Shown here: positions 1 through 11,257 of the stretch, one piece after another
Numbering within the stretch: position 1 is the first letter of the stretch
How the letters are laid out: the number at the start of each line of letters is the position of its first letter
NCBI GenBank assembly: GCA_009731375.1
Contig: BJOX01000067.1
Location: 1,107,463 to 1,151,051 of the forward strand
Origin: Paulinella micropora
Taxonomy: Eukaryota; Cercozoa; Imbricatea; Euglyphida
Reading direction: 5' to 3'
DNA: 43,589 nt
Program-made: the position numbers and the translations under genes
The notes under the pieces: model-generated
Databases searched by the model: none
Seen by the model: the letters and a program-made list of their open reading frames with translations, nothing else
What the model was told of the DNA's origin: nothing

Positions 1-50
<50 letters not shown>
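1..50. repeat. (GA)n at left edge of window
   Basis: Pure GA dinucleotide tract, read as (TC)n in the sense strand of the gene, directly after the exon 18 donor. The window also ends in (GA)n, as expected if the contig breaks in this microsatellite. Confidence 0.95.
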
Positions 51-53
<3 letters not shown>

Positions 54-56
54 CAC

Positions 57-134
57 TTGGTCAGAGAGTGCGTTGACCACCTCCACGCCGGGGTCGTGGC
101 TCAGTTTACATAAACCATTCAATGTGTTGGCAAT
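57..134 (-). CDS. OPR/HPR-repeat protein gene, exon 18 (last visible)
   Basis: 78 nt; acceptor attatctacag|ATTGCC, donor GACCAA|gtgagt (consensus); phase 0 both sides; residues 414-439. It encodes IANTLNGLCKLSHDPGVEVV followed by NALSDQ, completing the ninth core (GPQE-IANTLNGLCKL) and opening the next helix. The donor is followed by a sense-strand (TC)n tract that runs off the window, so further repeats and any C-terminal RAP domain would lie beyond the left edge. One acceptor-side echo (IANTLNGLFTLSHD, no donor) lies at 203-245. Confidence 0.9.
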
Positions 135-149
135 CTGTAGATAATAGAC

Positions 150-203
<54 letters not shown>

Positions 204-433
204 GTCGTGGCTCAGCGTAAATAAACCATTTAATGTGTTGGCGATCTGTAGATAATAGATAGATAAATAGGTAGATAGTTGGTAGGTAGGTAGGTAGGTA
301 GGTAGGTAGGTGAATAGATAGTAGGCAGGTAGGTAGGTAGATAGGTAGATAGGTAGGTACATAGATAGATAGATGGATAGATAGATAGATAGATAGATAG
401 ATAGGTAGGTAGGTAGATAGGTAGGTAAATAGG

Positions 434-488
<55 letters not shown>

Positions 489-596
489 GTAGATAGGTAG
501 GTAGGTAGGTAGGTAAGTAGGTAAATAGGTAGGTAGGTAGATAGGTAGGTAGGTAGTAGGCAGGTAGGTAGGTAGGTAGGTAGGTAGGTAGGTAGG

Positions 597-635
<39 letters not shown>

Positions 636-683
636 GTAGGTAGGTAGATACATAGGTAGGTAAGTAGATAGATAGATAGATAT

Positions 684-743
<60 letters not shown>

Positions 744-835
744 GATAGATAGATAGATAGATAGATAGAGAGATAGATAGAGAGATGGATAGGCAGGCAG
801 GCAGATAGTTAGGTTGGTAGGTTGGTAGGCAGTTT
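135..835. repeat. GATA/GGTA satellite with one exon 18 echo
   Basis: Intron 17 (135-1419), proximal part. Tetranucleotide tract that switches repeatedly between GATA and GGTA units. It is interrupted at 203-245 by a 43-nt copy of the acceptor and first 43 nt of exon 18, which ends abruptly in satellite and has no donor. Nothing else coding is seen. Confidence 0.93.
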
Positions 836-1419
836 AAATGTTGATGGATTTTTATCGGTCACCTCCACAAATGTGGTCAGGTTACCCATATAACATTTGC
901 GGCGCGCCAAATTTGACGTGTTTTGCGGGAAATATCTTTGCGCCAAATTCGACGTGTTTTGCGGGAATATCTTTGCGCCAAATTTGACGTGTTTGGCGGG
1001 AAAATCTTTGCACCCACCTCTTGTGGACTGAAGGCGGAGGCCTTCTCAGTTACCGATAAAACAACATATGCGGCGCGCCAAATTTGACGTGTTTTGCTGG
1101 AATCTTTGCGCCAAATTAGACGTGTTTTGCGGGAAATATCTTTGCGCCAAATTTGACGTGTTTTGCGGAAATATCTTTGCGCCAAATTTGACGTGTTTGG
1201 CGGGAATATCTTTGCACTTACCTCTTGTGGACTGAAGGCGGAGGCCTTCTCAGTTACCGATAAAACATATGCGGCGCGCCAAATTTGACGTGTTTTGCGG
1301 GAATCTTTGCGCCAAATACGACGTGTTTTGCGGGAAATATCTTTGCGCCAAATTTGACGTGTTTTGCGGCTATCTTTGCGCCAAATTTGACGTGTTTTGC
1401 GGAATATCTTTGCACTTAC
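836..1419. repeat. Tandem ~200-bp units carrying exon 17 donor echoes
   Basis: Three units of about 190-200 bp. Each starts near a GCGGCGCGCC sequence, contains three or four ~35-40 bp subrepeats built on GCGCCAAATTTGACGTGTTTTGCGG, represented here only by its core AAATTTGACGTGTTTTGCGG, and ends with the exon 17 tail plus donor. The third unit ends in the true exon 17. The subrepeats have no recognisable coding sense. Confidence 0.88.
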
Positions 1420-1480
1420 CTCTTGTGGACCGAAGGCGGAGGCCTTCTCGATGGACTGCTGAGCCATCGCCGCCACAAAC
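1420..1480 (-). CDS. OPR/HPR-repeat protein gene, exon 17
   Basis: 61 nt; acceptor tatctgttag|GTTTGT, donor CAAGAG|gtaagt (perfect consensus); phase 2 in, phase 0 out; residues 394-413. It encodes FVAAMAQQSIEKASAFGPQE, the second helix of repeat eight and the GPQE opening of the ninth core. Two donor-side echoes (EKASAFSPQE plus donor) at about 1222-1251 and 1018-1050 sit in ~200-bp tandem units downstream. The echoes carry S for G and have lost the true acceptor and the first ten codons. Confidence 0.9.
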
Positions 1481-1485
1481 CTAAC

Positions 1486-1537
<52 letters not shown>

Positions 1538-1677
1538 GGATAGAACGACGACGACGACAATAAGAACAACGACAAAAACGACAACACCGACAGGAACGAC
1601 AAGAAGAAGAAGAAGAAGAAGAAGAAGAAGAAGAAGAAGAAGAAGAAGAAGAAGAAGAAGAGGAAAAGGAAGAAGAA

Positions 1678-1769
<92 letters not shown>

Positions 1770-1980
1770 AGAAGAAGAAGAAGAAGAAGAAGAAGAAGAA
1801 GAACAACAATAACAACAATAACAACAGCAACGACGACGACGACGACAAAAATGACGACAACGACAACGACAATAACGACAAAAACGACAACAACGAAAAC
1901 AGCAACAACAACACTCACTTACTAATTCACATACTCACTCACACTCTGTGTGTACACATGCAAGTATGCATATACACATG
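1481..1980. repeat. GATA then purine-rich AAG/GAC/AAC tract
   Basis: (GATA)n to about 1535, then an imperfect trinucleotide tract in which GAC, AAC and AAG units replace one another (about 1541-1916). In the sense strand this reads as a long CTT-rich pyrimidine run. The last 60 nt are non-repetitive with no exon signal. Confidence 0.9.
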
Positions 1981-2034
1981 TCGCTGACACTGCATTCCCG
2001 TTTGGACACGGTATATAAGCTTATATGTATATAT

Positions 2035-2093
<59 letters not shown>

Positions 2094-2216
2094 CTGACAC
2101 TGCAGTCCCTTGGACGGACACGGCGTTCACATGAGATAGATAGATAGATAGATAGATAGATAAATAGATAAATAGATAAATAGATAAATAGATAGGTAGG
2201 TAGGTAGGTAGGTAGG

Positions 2217-2258
<42 letters not shown>

Positions 2259-2341
2259 TATAGATAGGTAGGTAGGTAGGTAGGTAGACAGATAGATAGA
2301 TAGATAGATAGATGAATGTATATATATATGTGTATATATAT

Positions 2342-2399
<58 letters not shown>

Positions 2400-2545
2400 C
2401 TGACACTGCATCTCATTTTGGACACGGCGTTGAGCGAGTTAGCAAAGATAGATAGGTAGGTAGCTAGGTAGATAGGTAGATAGATAGATAGATAGATAGA
2501 CAACCTATCGCTGACACGGCATCTCAGTTTAGCTAGCTAGATAGC

Positions 2546-2584
<39 letters not shown>

Positions 2585-2585
2585 T

Positions 2586-2632
<47 letters not shown>

Positions 2633-2752
2633 GTAGGTAGATAGATAGACAACCTATCGCTGACGCGGCATCTCAGTTTGAAGACGGCGTTGAGCGACTT
2701 AGCAAAGATAGATAGGCAGGTAGCTAGGTAGCTAGCTAGCTAGGTAGCTAGC

Positions 2753-2792
<40 letters not shown>

Positions 2793-2900
2793 CAACCTAT
2801 CGCTTACGCGGCATCTCGGTTTGGAGACGGCGTTGAGCGAGTTAGCAAAGATAGATAGGTAGGTAGCTAGGTAGATAGATAGATAGATAGATAGACAGAC

Positions 2901-2931
<31 letters not shown>

Positions 2932-2951
2932 CCGATAGATAGATAGATAGG

Positions 2952-3002
<51 letters not shown>

Positions 3003-3150
3003 GTAGGTAGATAGGTAGATAGATAGATAGATAGATAGATAGATACTGACACTGCATCTCAGTTTTGACACGGCGTTGAGCGAGTTAGCAAAGATAGATA
3101 GGTAGGTAACTAGGTAGCTAGGTAGATAGATAGATAGATAGATAGACAAC
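1981..3150. repeat. GATA/GGTA satellite with seven exon 16 donor echoes
   Basis: Intron 16. Echoes of the exon 16 tail (NSLNAVSKL...VSD-type) at about 1981-2013, 2095-2133, 2400-2448, 2505-2530, 2654-2707, 2797-2850 and 3045-3093, separated by GATA/GGTA tract. Several keep the donor GTTGTC. All lack an acceptor: their upstream edge is satellite. A pure (AT)n run lies at about 2040-2090. Confidence 0.9.
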
Positions 3151-3277
3151 CTATCGCTGACACGGACTCTCAGTTTGGAGACGGCGTTGAGCGAGTTAGC
3201 AATCTCCACCGGTAAAAATCGGGTAGATTTCTTAACCGCCTCTTCACACAAGGCTTGTACCAGTTCTTCTTTTTCTA
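3151..3277 (-). CDS. OPR/HPR-repeat protein gene, exon 16
   Basis: 127 nt; acceptor ctgtctgtacag|TAGAAA, donor AGCGATAG|gttgtc; phase 1 in, phase 2 out; residues 352-392. It encodes EKEELVQALCEEAVKKSTRF then [21 protein letters not shown]: the eighth core starts at residue 372, 38 after the previous one. The leading TA would look like a stop in another phase but forms Val351 with the G of exon 15. AG joins the G of exon 17 as Arg393. Seven donor-side echoes of its last 30-58 nt fill the downstream intron. Confidence 0.91.
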
Positions 3278-3418
3278 CTGTACAGACAGGTAGGAAGATA
3301 GGTAGATAGATAGATAGGTAGGTAGGTAGATAGATGGATAGATAGATGGACAGAAATATAGATAGATAGGTAGGTAGGTACGCAGGTAGGTAGGTAGGTA
3401 GGTAGGTAGGTAGGTAGG

Positions 3419-3469
<51 letters not shown>

Positions 3470-3527
3470 GTAGGTAGATAGAGAGATAGACAGACCGACG
3501 CCCAGTCTGGCTAAGGCCGTGAGCGTG

Positions 3528-3559
<32 letters not shown>

Positions 3560-3565
3560 AAGATA
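3278..3565. repeat. GATA/GGTA satellite with exon 15 donor echo
   Basis: Intron 15, upstream of the exon 16 acceptor. Satellite with a 32-nt echo of the exon 15 tail (LTALARLGVG) at 3496-3527. Confidence 0.88.
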
Positions 3566-4112
3566 GATGAGATATCGACTAATGTCAGAAAAAAGGAGCT
3601 TCTGATTTCGTCAACCAAGGAAGTCTGTGGGTAAAGTATTAACCCGATGCCCAGCTAAGCCGTGATGTTTGCACGGAAGGGACTGATACAGGCGATACCA
3701 AAGCTCCCTAGTACCAGGCGGGGCCAGGGCTCGTTCCATAAGCGCCCCTTGCAGAACGAGCTCCCACCTCCATTACAGAGGGCCCAGTAAGCAGATGGAG
3801 TTTCGAGACTGTTCGACAGTCTAGTATAAACCGACAGAGCACTGTGGGTTTTATTCCGGGCTCAACAAGCGAGAAAGGGCACCCTGAGGGAACAGGATTG
3901 TGCTTCCCGTCGCTATTTCGGCATGTGACTTATAGGCGTATGGCTAGGCACACATAAGGCACCCCACCACGGGCCCAGCACACCCACACCATCCCCTAAT
4001 TCTCTGTCTGTCGACAGATGGCACCCATTTCAAAAAAACCAAGCCCAAGGGAGGGTCAGTGACACCTCAAGTGGCCTTGGTTCACTCCGTGGAGTAAGTG
4101 ATGAGATCAACT
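3566..4112 (+). mobile_element. Dispersed element M, copy 1 (full length)
   Basis: About 545 bp of non-satellite sequence found six times in the window. Orientation is defined here by the start GATATCGACTAATGTCAG and the end near GTGATGAGATCAACT. It contains a hairpin GACTGTTCGACAGTC and a perfect palindrome CTGTCGACAG. This copy is flanked by GATGAGAT on both sides. No conserved open frame is shared among copies, so it is probably non-autonomous. Class unknown. Confidence 0.8.
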
Positions 4113-4346
4113 GATGAGATATCGACTAATGTCAGAAAAAAGGAGCTTCTGATTTCGTCAACCAAGGAAGTCTGTGGGTAAAGTATTAACCCGATGCCCA
4201 GCTAAGCCGTGATGTTTGCACGGAAGGGACTGATACAGGCGATACCAAAGCTCCCTAGTACCAGGCGGGGCCAGGGCTCGTTCCATAAGCGCCCCTTGCA
4301 GAACGAGCTCCCACCTCCATTACAGAGGGCCCAGTAAGCAGATGGA
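4113..4346 (+). mobile_element. Dispersed element M, copy 2 (3'-truncated)
   Basis: Directly abuts copy 1 head to tail, sharing the GATGAGAT boundary, and is cut short after 234 bp by GATA satellite. Nearly identical to copy 1 over its length. Confidence 0.82.
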
Positions 4347-4380
<34 letters not shown>

Positions 4381-4425
4381 TCACCGACAGACCGACGCCC
4401 AGTCTGGCTAAGGCAGTGGAAGGTG

Positions 4426-4473
<48 letters not shown>

Positions 4474-4506
4474 CCGACGCCTAGTCTTGCTAAGGCTGTG
4501 AGCGTG

Positions 4507-4578
<72 letters not shown>

Positions 4579-4594
4579 AGATAGAAGATAGATA
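4347..4594. repeat. GATA satellite with two exon 15 donor echoes
   Basis: Exon 15 tail fragments with donor region at 4393-4426 and 4475-4507 in (GATA)n. Each is 33-35 nt long and retains the LTALARL reading to varying degree. Confidence 0.86.
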
Positions 4595-5100
4595 GATGAG
4601 ATATCGACTAATATCAGAAAAAAGGAGCTTCTGATTTCGTCAACCAAGAAAGTCTGTGGGTAAAGTATTAACCCGATGCCCAGCTAAGCCGTGATGTTTG
4701 CACGGAAGGGACTGATACAGGCGATACCAAATCTCCCTAGTACCAGGCGGGGCCAGGGCTCGTTCCATAAGCGCCCCTTGCAGAACGAGCTCCCACCTCC
4801 ATTACAGAGGACCCAGTAAGCAGATGGAGTTTCGAGACTGTTCGACAGTCTAGTATAAACCGACAGAGCACTGTGGGTTTTATTCCGGGCTCAACAAGCG
4901 AGAAAGGGCACCCTGAGGGAACAGGATTGTGCTTCCCGTCGCTATTTCGGCATGTGACTTATAGGCGTATGGCTAGGCACACATAAGGCACCCCACCACG
5001 GGCCCAGCACACCCACACCATCCCCTAATAGATAGATAGACGACAGATGGCACCNNNNNNNNNNCACCACGGGCCCAGCACACCCACACCATCCCCTAAT
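4595..5100 (+). mobile_element. Dispersed element M, copy 3, with assembly gap
   Basis: 435 bp match to element M (4595-5029), then a few GATA units, a fragment of the element around a 10-N gap (5055-5064), and a second copy of its CACCACGGGCCCAGCACACC end. The duplicated end on either side of the gap suggests a mis-joined or collapsed region. Confidence 0.8.
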
Positions 5101-5207
5101 AGATAGATAGATAGATAGATAGATAGCTAGATAGATAGATAGATAGGTAGATAGATAGATAGATAGATAGATAGGTAGGTAGGTAGGGAGGTAGGTAGGT
5201 AGGTAGG

Positions 5208-5254
<47 letters not shown>

Positions 5255-5307
5255 TTAGCGATTTCTTGAATGTTGAAGTGGGGAGCTTCGATATATATAT
5301 TATATTT

Positions 5308-5349
<42 letters not shown>

Positions 5350-5354
5350 CAGAC
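5101..5354. repeat. GATA/GGTA satellite with internal exon 15 echo
   Basis: Satellite just downstream of exon 15. A fragment at 5254-5292 copies the middle of exon 15 ([12 protein letters not shown]) without either splice site, unlike the other echoes, which hold an exon edge. Confidence 0.85.
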
Positions 5355-5461
5355 CGACGCGCAGTCTCGCTAAGGCTGTGAGTGTGTTAGCGATTTCTTG
5401 CGTGTTGAACTCGGGAGCTTCGATTATCGCCTTGTCACATAGTGCTAAGACTAGCTCAGCT
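5355..5461 (-). CDS. OPR/HPR-repeat protein gene, exon 15
   Basis: 107 nt; acceptor tctatag|AGCTGA, donor CGCGTCG|gtctgt; phase 2 in, phase 1 out; residues 316-350. It encodes [20 protein letters not shown] then [15 protein letters not shown], a full second helix plus the seventh core ([15 protein letters not shown], residue 334). The final G joins TA of exon 16 as Val351. Three donor-side echoes (LTALARL plus donor region) lie at 4475-4507, 4393-4426 and 3496-3527, and an internal fragment ([12 protein letters not shown]) lies at 5254-5292. Confidence 0.9.
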
Positions 5462-5500
5462 CTATAGATAGATAGATAGGTAGGTAGGTAGGTAGGTAGG

Positions 5501-5543
<43 letters not shown>

Positions 5544-5563
5544 GTAGATAGATAGATAGATAA

Positions 5564-5596
<33 letters not shown>

Positions 5597-5638
5597 GAGA
5601 CACTTACTTGGGTCGTAAGGGTTATTTCGAAATAACAC

Positions 5639-5674
<36 letters not shown>

Positions 5675-5834
5675 AAGGTAGATAGGTAGATAGATAGATA
5701 GAGAGACACTTACTTGGGTCGCAAGGGTAACTTCGAAATAGCAGTAGATAGATAGATAGATAGATAGATATATAGATAGATAGACACTTTCTTGGGGCGT
5801 TCGACATTGCCCTTACGTCCCAAGTAAGTGTCTT

Positions 5835-5933
<99 letters not shown>

Positions 5934-5942
5934 GTCTATCTG

Positions 5943-6007
<65 letters not shown>

Positions 6008-6071
6008 ATACATATCTATCTATCCACCGCTATTTCGAAATTGCTCTTATGCCCTAAGTAAATGTCTATCC

Positions 6072-6152
<81 letters not shown>

Positions 6153-6228
6153 CTGCTATTTCGAAATTGCCCTTACGCCCTAAGTAGTGTCTATCTCTCT
6201 ATCTCTCTATCTCTCTATCTATCAATCT

Positions 6229-6308
<80 letters not shown>

Positions 6309-6436
6309 GTCTATCTATCTATCTATCTATCTATCTACCTGCCTACCTATCTATCTGTCTACCTTTCTATCTATCTATCTATCTGCTGCTATTTCGAAAT
6401 TGCCCTTTAGATAGAAAGGTAGGTAGGTAGATAGAT

Positions 6437-6473
<37 letters not shown>

Positions 6474-6480
6474 CACTTAC
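5462..6480. repeat. Exon 14 donor-echo array with an internal inversion
   Basis: Intron 14. Exon 14 tail plus GTAAGTGTC donor occurs in gene orientation at about 5591-5638 and 5704-5748, then in the opposite orientation at about 5798-5829, 6030-6064, 6153-6192 and 6383-6407. The tetranucleotide flips from GATA to CTAT at ~5830 and back at ~6412, matching the echo orientation. The head-to-head junction is at 5783-5826. Confidence 0.88.
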
Positions 6481-6530
6481 TTGGGACGTAAGGGTAATTT
6501 CGAAATAGCGTGCAACGTCACAGCAAGATC
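6481..6530 (-). CDS. OPR/HPR-repeat protein gene, exon 14
   Basis: 50 nt; acceptor actatacag|GATCTT, donor GTCCCAA|gtaagtgt (near-perfect consensus); phase 0 in, phase 2 out; residues 299-314. It encodes [16 protein letters not shown], the sixth core, and AA joins A of exon 15 to give Lys315. Donor-side echoes (ISKLPLRPK plus donor) occur repeatedly in the next intron at 5.59-6.41 kb, several of them in inverted orientation. A small acceptor-side fragment is at 6698-6711. Confidence 0.88.
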
Positions 6531-6577
6531 CTGTATAGTATGTAGATAGGTAGATAGATAGATAGATAGATACATAC

Positions 6578-6645
<68 letters not shown>

Positions 6646-6658
6646 ATGTATATGTATG

Positions 6659-6692
<34 letters not shown>

Positions 6693-7140
6693 TTTATCGC
6701 AAGATCCTGCGTACACGTACAAATACACACATTCAGTTTATATGTATGTTATGTATGTTATCTATGTTATGTATGTTATCTATGTTATGTATGTTATGTA
6801 TGTTGTGTATGTTATGTATGTTATGTATGTTATGTATGTTATGTATGTTATGTATGTTATGTATGTATGTATGTATGTATGTATGTATGTACGTACGTAT
6901 GTACGTACGTATACGTACGTACGTATGTATGTATGTATGTATGTATGTATATGTATGTATGTATATGTGTGTTATGTATGGATGCATGTATGTACGTATG
7001 TATGTATGTATGTATGTATGTGCGTACATACGTATGTACGTATGTATGCATGTATGTATGTATGTATGTATGTATGTATGTATGCATGTATGTATGAATG
7101 TATGTAATGCATATAGATTACATACGTTAAATACATAATA
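6531..7140. repeat. GATA/CTAT then GTAT satellite
   Basis: Intron 13, upstream half. A short CTAT tract is followed by GTAT/GTTAT/GTAC satellite. A 14-nt fragment of the exon 14 acceptor and start (GCAG|GATCTTGCG) is at 6698-6711. No other signal. Confidence 0.85.
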
Positions 7141-7621
7141 AGATAACCTGAGCATTGAAGCTTGAAATATGTATGTATGTATGTATGTATGTATGAAAAA
7201 ATGTAATACATACAGATTACATACGTTACATACATAAATAAAATAACCTGAGCATTAAAGCTTGAAATATGTATGTATGTATGTATGTATGTATGCATGT
7301 AATACATACAGATTACATACGTTACATACATAAATAAGATAGCCTGAGCATTGAAGCTTGAAATATGCATGTATGTATGTATGTATGTATGTATGAATCA
7401 ATGTAATGCATACAAATTACATACGTTACATACATAAATAAGATAGCCTGAGGATTGAAGCTTGAAACTTATGCATGTATGTATGTATATGTGTATGTAT
7501 GTACGAATGAATGGATCTAATATATATACATAGATAGATAAGACACCTGAATGAATGAATGAATGAATGAATGAATGAATGAATGAATTAATGTAATACA
7601 TACATACATATATAAGATTAC
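7141..7621. repeat. ~100-bp tandem array of exon 13 donor echoes
   Basis: Four fragments of the exon 13 tail (SSFNAQ) plus donor at about 7142-7170, 7242-7270, 7343-7370 and 7444-7470, each followed by GTAT or GAAT satellite. Spacing is close to 100 bp. Two donors read GT and two read GC. Confidence 0.88.
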
Positions 7622-7692
7622 CTGAGCATTGAAGCTTGAAACTTTCGTTTGGATCACCTCGAACAATCCTTCAACCGTTTCGTTGTGTTTTG
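7622..7692 (-). CDS. OPR/HPR-repeat protein gene, exon 13
   Basis: 71 nt; acceptor tatctag|CAAAAC, donor GCTCAG|gtaatc; phase 1 in, phase 0 out; residues 276-298. It encodes [16 protein letters not shown] then VSSFNAQ, the start of the sixth core (NAQ-DLAVTLHAISKL with exon 14). This exon has echoes on both sides: four donor-side fragments (SSFNAQ plus donor) at 7142-7470 and two acceptor-side fragments (KHNETVE...FEVIQTK) at 7741-7793 and 7937-7990. Only the copy at 7622-7692 joins the two halves without satellite between them. Two of the donor-side copies have GC in place of GT. Confidence 0.88.
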
Positions 7693-7693
7693 C

Positions 7694-7741
<48 letters not shown>

Positions 7742-7793
7742 ATTTTGTTTGGATCACCTCGAACAATCTTTCTACCGTTTCGTTGTGTTTTGC

Positions 7794-7834
<41 letters not shown>

Positions 7835-7843
7835 TGATAGATT

Positions 7844-7875
<32 letters not shown>

Positions 7876-7904
7876 TATAGATAGATATATAGATAGATAG
7901 ATAT

Positions 7905-7937
<33 letters not shown>

Positions 7938-8036
7938 ATTTCGTTTGGATCACCTCGAACAATCTTTCCACCGTTTCGTTGTGTTTTGGTAGATAGATAG
8001 ATAGATAGATAGATAGGCAGGAAGGTAGGTAGATGA

Positions 8037-8076
<40 letters not shown>

Positions 8077-8097
8077 GTAGATAGATAGGTAGGTAGG

Positions 8098-8136
<39 letters not shown>

Positions 8137-8204
8137 TAGATAGGTAGGTAGATATAGATAGCTAGATAGATAGTTAGATAGATAGCTAGCTAGCTAGCTA
8201 GCTG

Positions 8205-8253
<49 letters not shown>

Positions 8254-8414
8254 TTAGATAACATACATACATACATACATAACGTACATACATACATACA
8301 TACATACATACATACATACATACATACATACACATACATACATGCATACATACATAGGTACGTACATACATACGTACAAACCTTCTCTCTGTAATGGCTA
8401 GCTAGCTAGCTAGC

Positions 8415-8449
<35 letters not shown>

Positions 8450-8457
8450 ATAGATAA

Positions 8458-8496
<39 letters not shown>

Positions 8497-8535
8497 CCTT
8501 CTCTCTGTTCTCGCTCCTGTTCGTCGTACTTGATG

Positions 8536-8571
<36 letters not shown>

Positions 8572-8639
8572 TGTACATATGTACATAAATACATACCTTC
8601 TCTCTGTTCTCGCTCCTTTTCGTCGTACTTGATAGATAA

Positions 8640-8674
<35 letters not shown>

Positions 8675-8752
8675 CATGCATACATACATACCTTCTCTCT
8701 GTTCTCCCTCCGTTTCGTCGTACTTGATAGATAAATAGATAGATAGAAAGAT

Positions 8753-8796
<44 letters not shown>

Positions 8797-8838
8797 GCGT
8801 ACATACATACATACATACATACATACATACATACATAC
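7693..8838. repeat. GATA satellite with exon 13 acceptor echoes and exon 12 donor echoes
   Basis: Intron 12. Near exon 13 are two copies of its acceptor and first ~50 nt (7741-7793, 7937-7990). Near exon 12 are three copies of its tail and donor (8500-8531, 8599-8629, 8692-8725). Plain GATA/GGTA and ATAC satellite lies between. The two sets mark the two ends of one intron. Confidence 0.88.
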
Positions 8839-8894
8839 CCTCTCTCTCTTCTCGCTCCTTCTTTTCGTCGGACTTCGCATACTTCTTCTTGTAC
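8839..8894 (-). CDS. OPR/HPR-repeat protein gene, exon 12 (charged insert)
   Basis: 56 nt; acceptor tatgttag|GTACAA, donor GAGAGG|gtatgt; phase 2 in, phase 1 out; residues 257-274. It encodes YKKKYAKSDEKKEREERE, a Lys/Glu-rich, probably helical, solvent-exposed insert that stretches the distance between the fifth and sixth cores to 66 residues. The last G joins CA of exon 13 as Ala275. Three donor-side partial copies (KYDEKEREQRE-like, donor retained) lie downstream at 8500-8531, 8599-8629 and 8692-8725. The low complexity makes the protein evidence weak, but both splice sites and both phases fit. Confidence 0.74.
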
Positions 8895-8976
8895 CTAACA
8901 TACATACATAATATAAATACATACATACATACATACATACATACATACATACATCATCTGTACACAGATGCGGGGC

Positions 8977-9020
<44 letters not shown>

Positions 9021-9137
9021 TTAGATAGATAGATAGATAGGTAGGTAGGTAGGTAGGTAGATGTATATATGGATAGATAGATAGATAGATAGATAGGTAG
9101 GTAGGTAGGTAATAAGGAAGGTAGGTAGGTAGGTAGG

Positions 9138-9173
<36 letters not shown>

Positions 9174-9226
9174 GAGATAGATAGATAGATAGATAGAAAG
9201 ATAGATAGGTCGGTAGATAGATACAC

Positions 9227-9290
<64 letters not shown>

Positions 9291-9295
9291 GAGAT
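8895..9295. repeat. ATAC and GATA/GGTA satellite
   Basis: Plain satellite upstream of the exon 12 acceptor; a ~25-nt non-repetitive insert at 8955-8978 resembles part of the neighbouring 120-bp units. No exon signal. Confidence 0.85.
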
Positions 9296-10102
9296 ATCGA
9301 CTTATTCACACCTCTGGACCTCGATAGCCCTCCATCTGTATACAAACAATATATGCATGTATGGTATGTATGTACATTTGTGTGTATGTTTCTGTCTAAT
9401 TTTTCTATTTTTATGTATATGAAAACTTGTTTTGACATCTCTGGACCTCGATAGCCCTGCATCTCTATACAAACCATATATATACCTGCCTGTATGTACA
9501 TGTGTATGTATCTTTCTGTCTATTTATCCATTTTTTATATGAATTTGTTTTCACACCTCTGGACCTCGATAGCCCTGCATCTCTATACAAACAATATATG
9601 CATGTATGTACGTATATGTGTATGTATCTTTCTGTCTATTTATCTATTTATGTGCATATGAATTTGTTTTCACACCTCTGGACCTCGATAGCCCTCCATC
9701 TGTATACAAACAATATATGCATGTATGGTATGTATGTACATTTGTGTGTATGTTTCTGTCTATTTATCTATTTTTATGTATATGAAAATTTGTTTTGACT
9801 CTGGACCTCGATAGCCCTGCATCTCTATACAAACAATATATGCATGTATGTATGTACATTTGTATGTATGTTTCTGTCTGTTTCCATTTTTTGTGTATAT
9901 GAATTTGTTTCGACACCTCTGGACCTCGATAGCCCTGCATCTCTATACAAACAAGATATGCATGTATGTATGTACAGTTGTATGTATTTATCTATTTTTA
10001 TGTATATGAATTTGTTTTCACACCTCTCCCTGCATATATATATATATATATAGGTATCTATGTATATATATATATATATTATATATATATATATGTATAT
10101 AC

Positions 10103-10169
<67 letters not shown>

Positions 10170-10296
10170 TATGTCTGTGCTCAGGTGATCTATATCCAGG
10201 TATGTATATATATTTTTCTGTCAATCTATCTATCTATGTATCAATCAATCTATCTATGTGGCCACCTCTCTACCCCGATGACCCAGCATGCGTACA
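9296..10296 (+). repeat. Inverted-duplication arm, ~120-bp tandem units (left)
   Basis: Six to seven tandem units of about 120 bp, each with TCTGGACCTCGATAGCCCT and a GTATGTACATTTGTGTGTATG segment. The same units occur in reverse orientation at 11258-12034. The GTATGT...TTTCTGTCT part matches the sequence just after the exon 11 donor, so the unit probably began as intron flanking exon 11. The arm ends with a diverged unit at 10255-10295. Confidence 0.85.
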
Positions 10297-10810
<514 letters not shown>

Positions 10811-11257
10811 ATGGGTGCCATCTGTCGACAGACAAAGAATTAGGGGATGGTGTAGGTGTGCTGGGCCCGTGGTGGGGTGCCTTATGTGTGCCTAGCCATA
10901 CGCCTATAAGTCACATGCCGAAATAGCGACGGGAAGCACGATCCTGTTCCCTCAGGGTGCCCTTTCTCGCTTGTTGAGCCCGGAATAAAACCCACAGTGC
11001 TCTGTCGGTTTATACTAGACTGTCGAACAGTCTCGAAACTCCATCTGCTTACTGGGTCCTCTGTAATGGAGGTGGGAGCTCGTTCTGCAAGGGGCGCTTA
11101 TGGAACGAGCCCTGGCCCCGCCTGGTACTAGGGAGCTTTGGTATCGCCTGTATCAGTCCCTTCCGTGCAAACATCACGGCTTAGCTGGGCATCGGGTTAA
11201 TACTTTACCCACAGACCTCCTTGGTTGACGAAATCAGAAGCTCCTTTTTTCTGACAT
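10811..11257 (-). mobile_element. Dispersed element M, copy 4 (inverted)
   Basis: 447 bp of element M on the minus strand. It lacks the distal ~130 bp and ends at CTGACAT where the right inverted arm begins. The left arm (9289-9300) starts with GAGATATCGACT, the terminal bases of this element, so an element end marks both arms. Confidence 0.85.

Noticed and set aside
1536-1925. Arg/Thr-rich plus-strand frame
   Set aside because: Translation of the AAG/GAC trinucleotide tract.
1939-3251. Long minus-strand open frames rich in Tyr-Leu-Ser-Ile
   Set aside because: They are read-through of (TATC)n, which has no stop in any frame. The only credible codons in them are exon 16 and its echoes.
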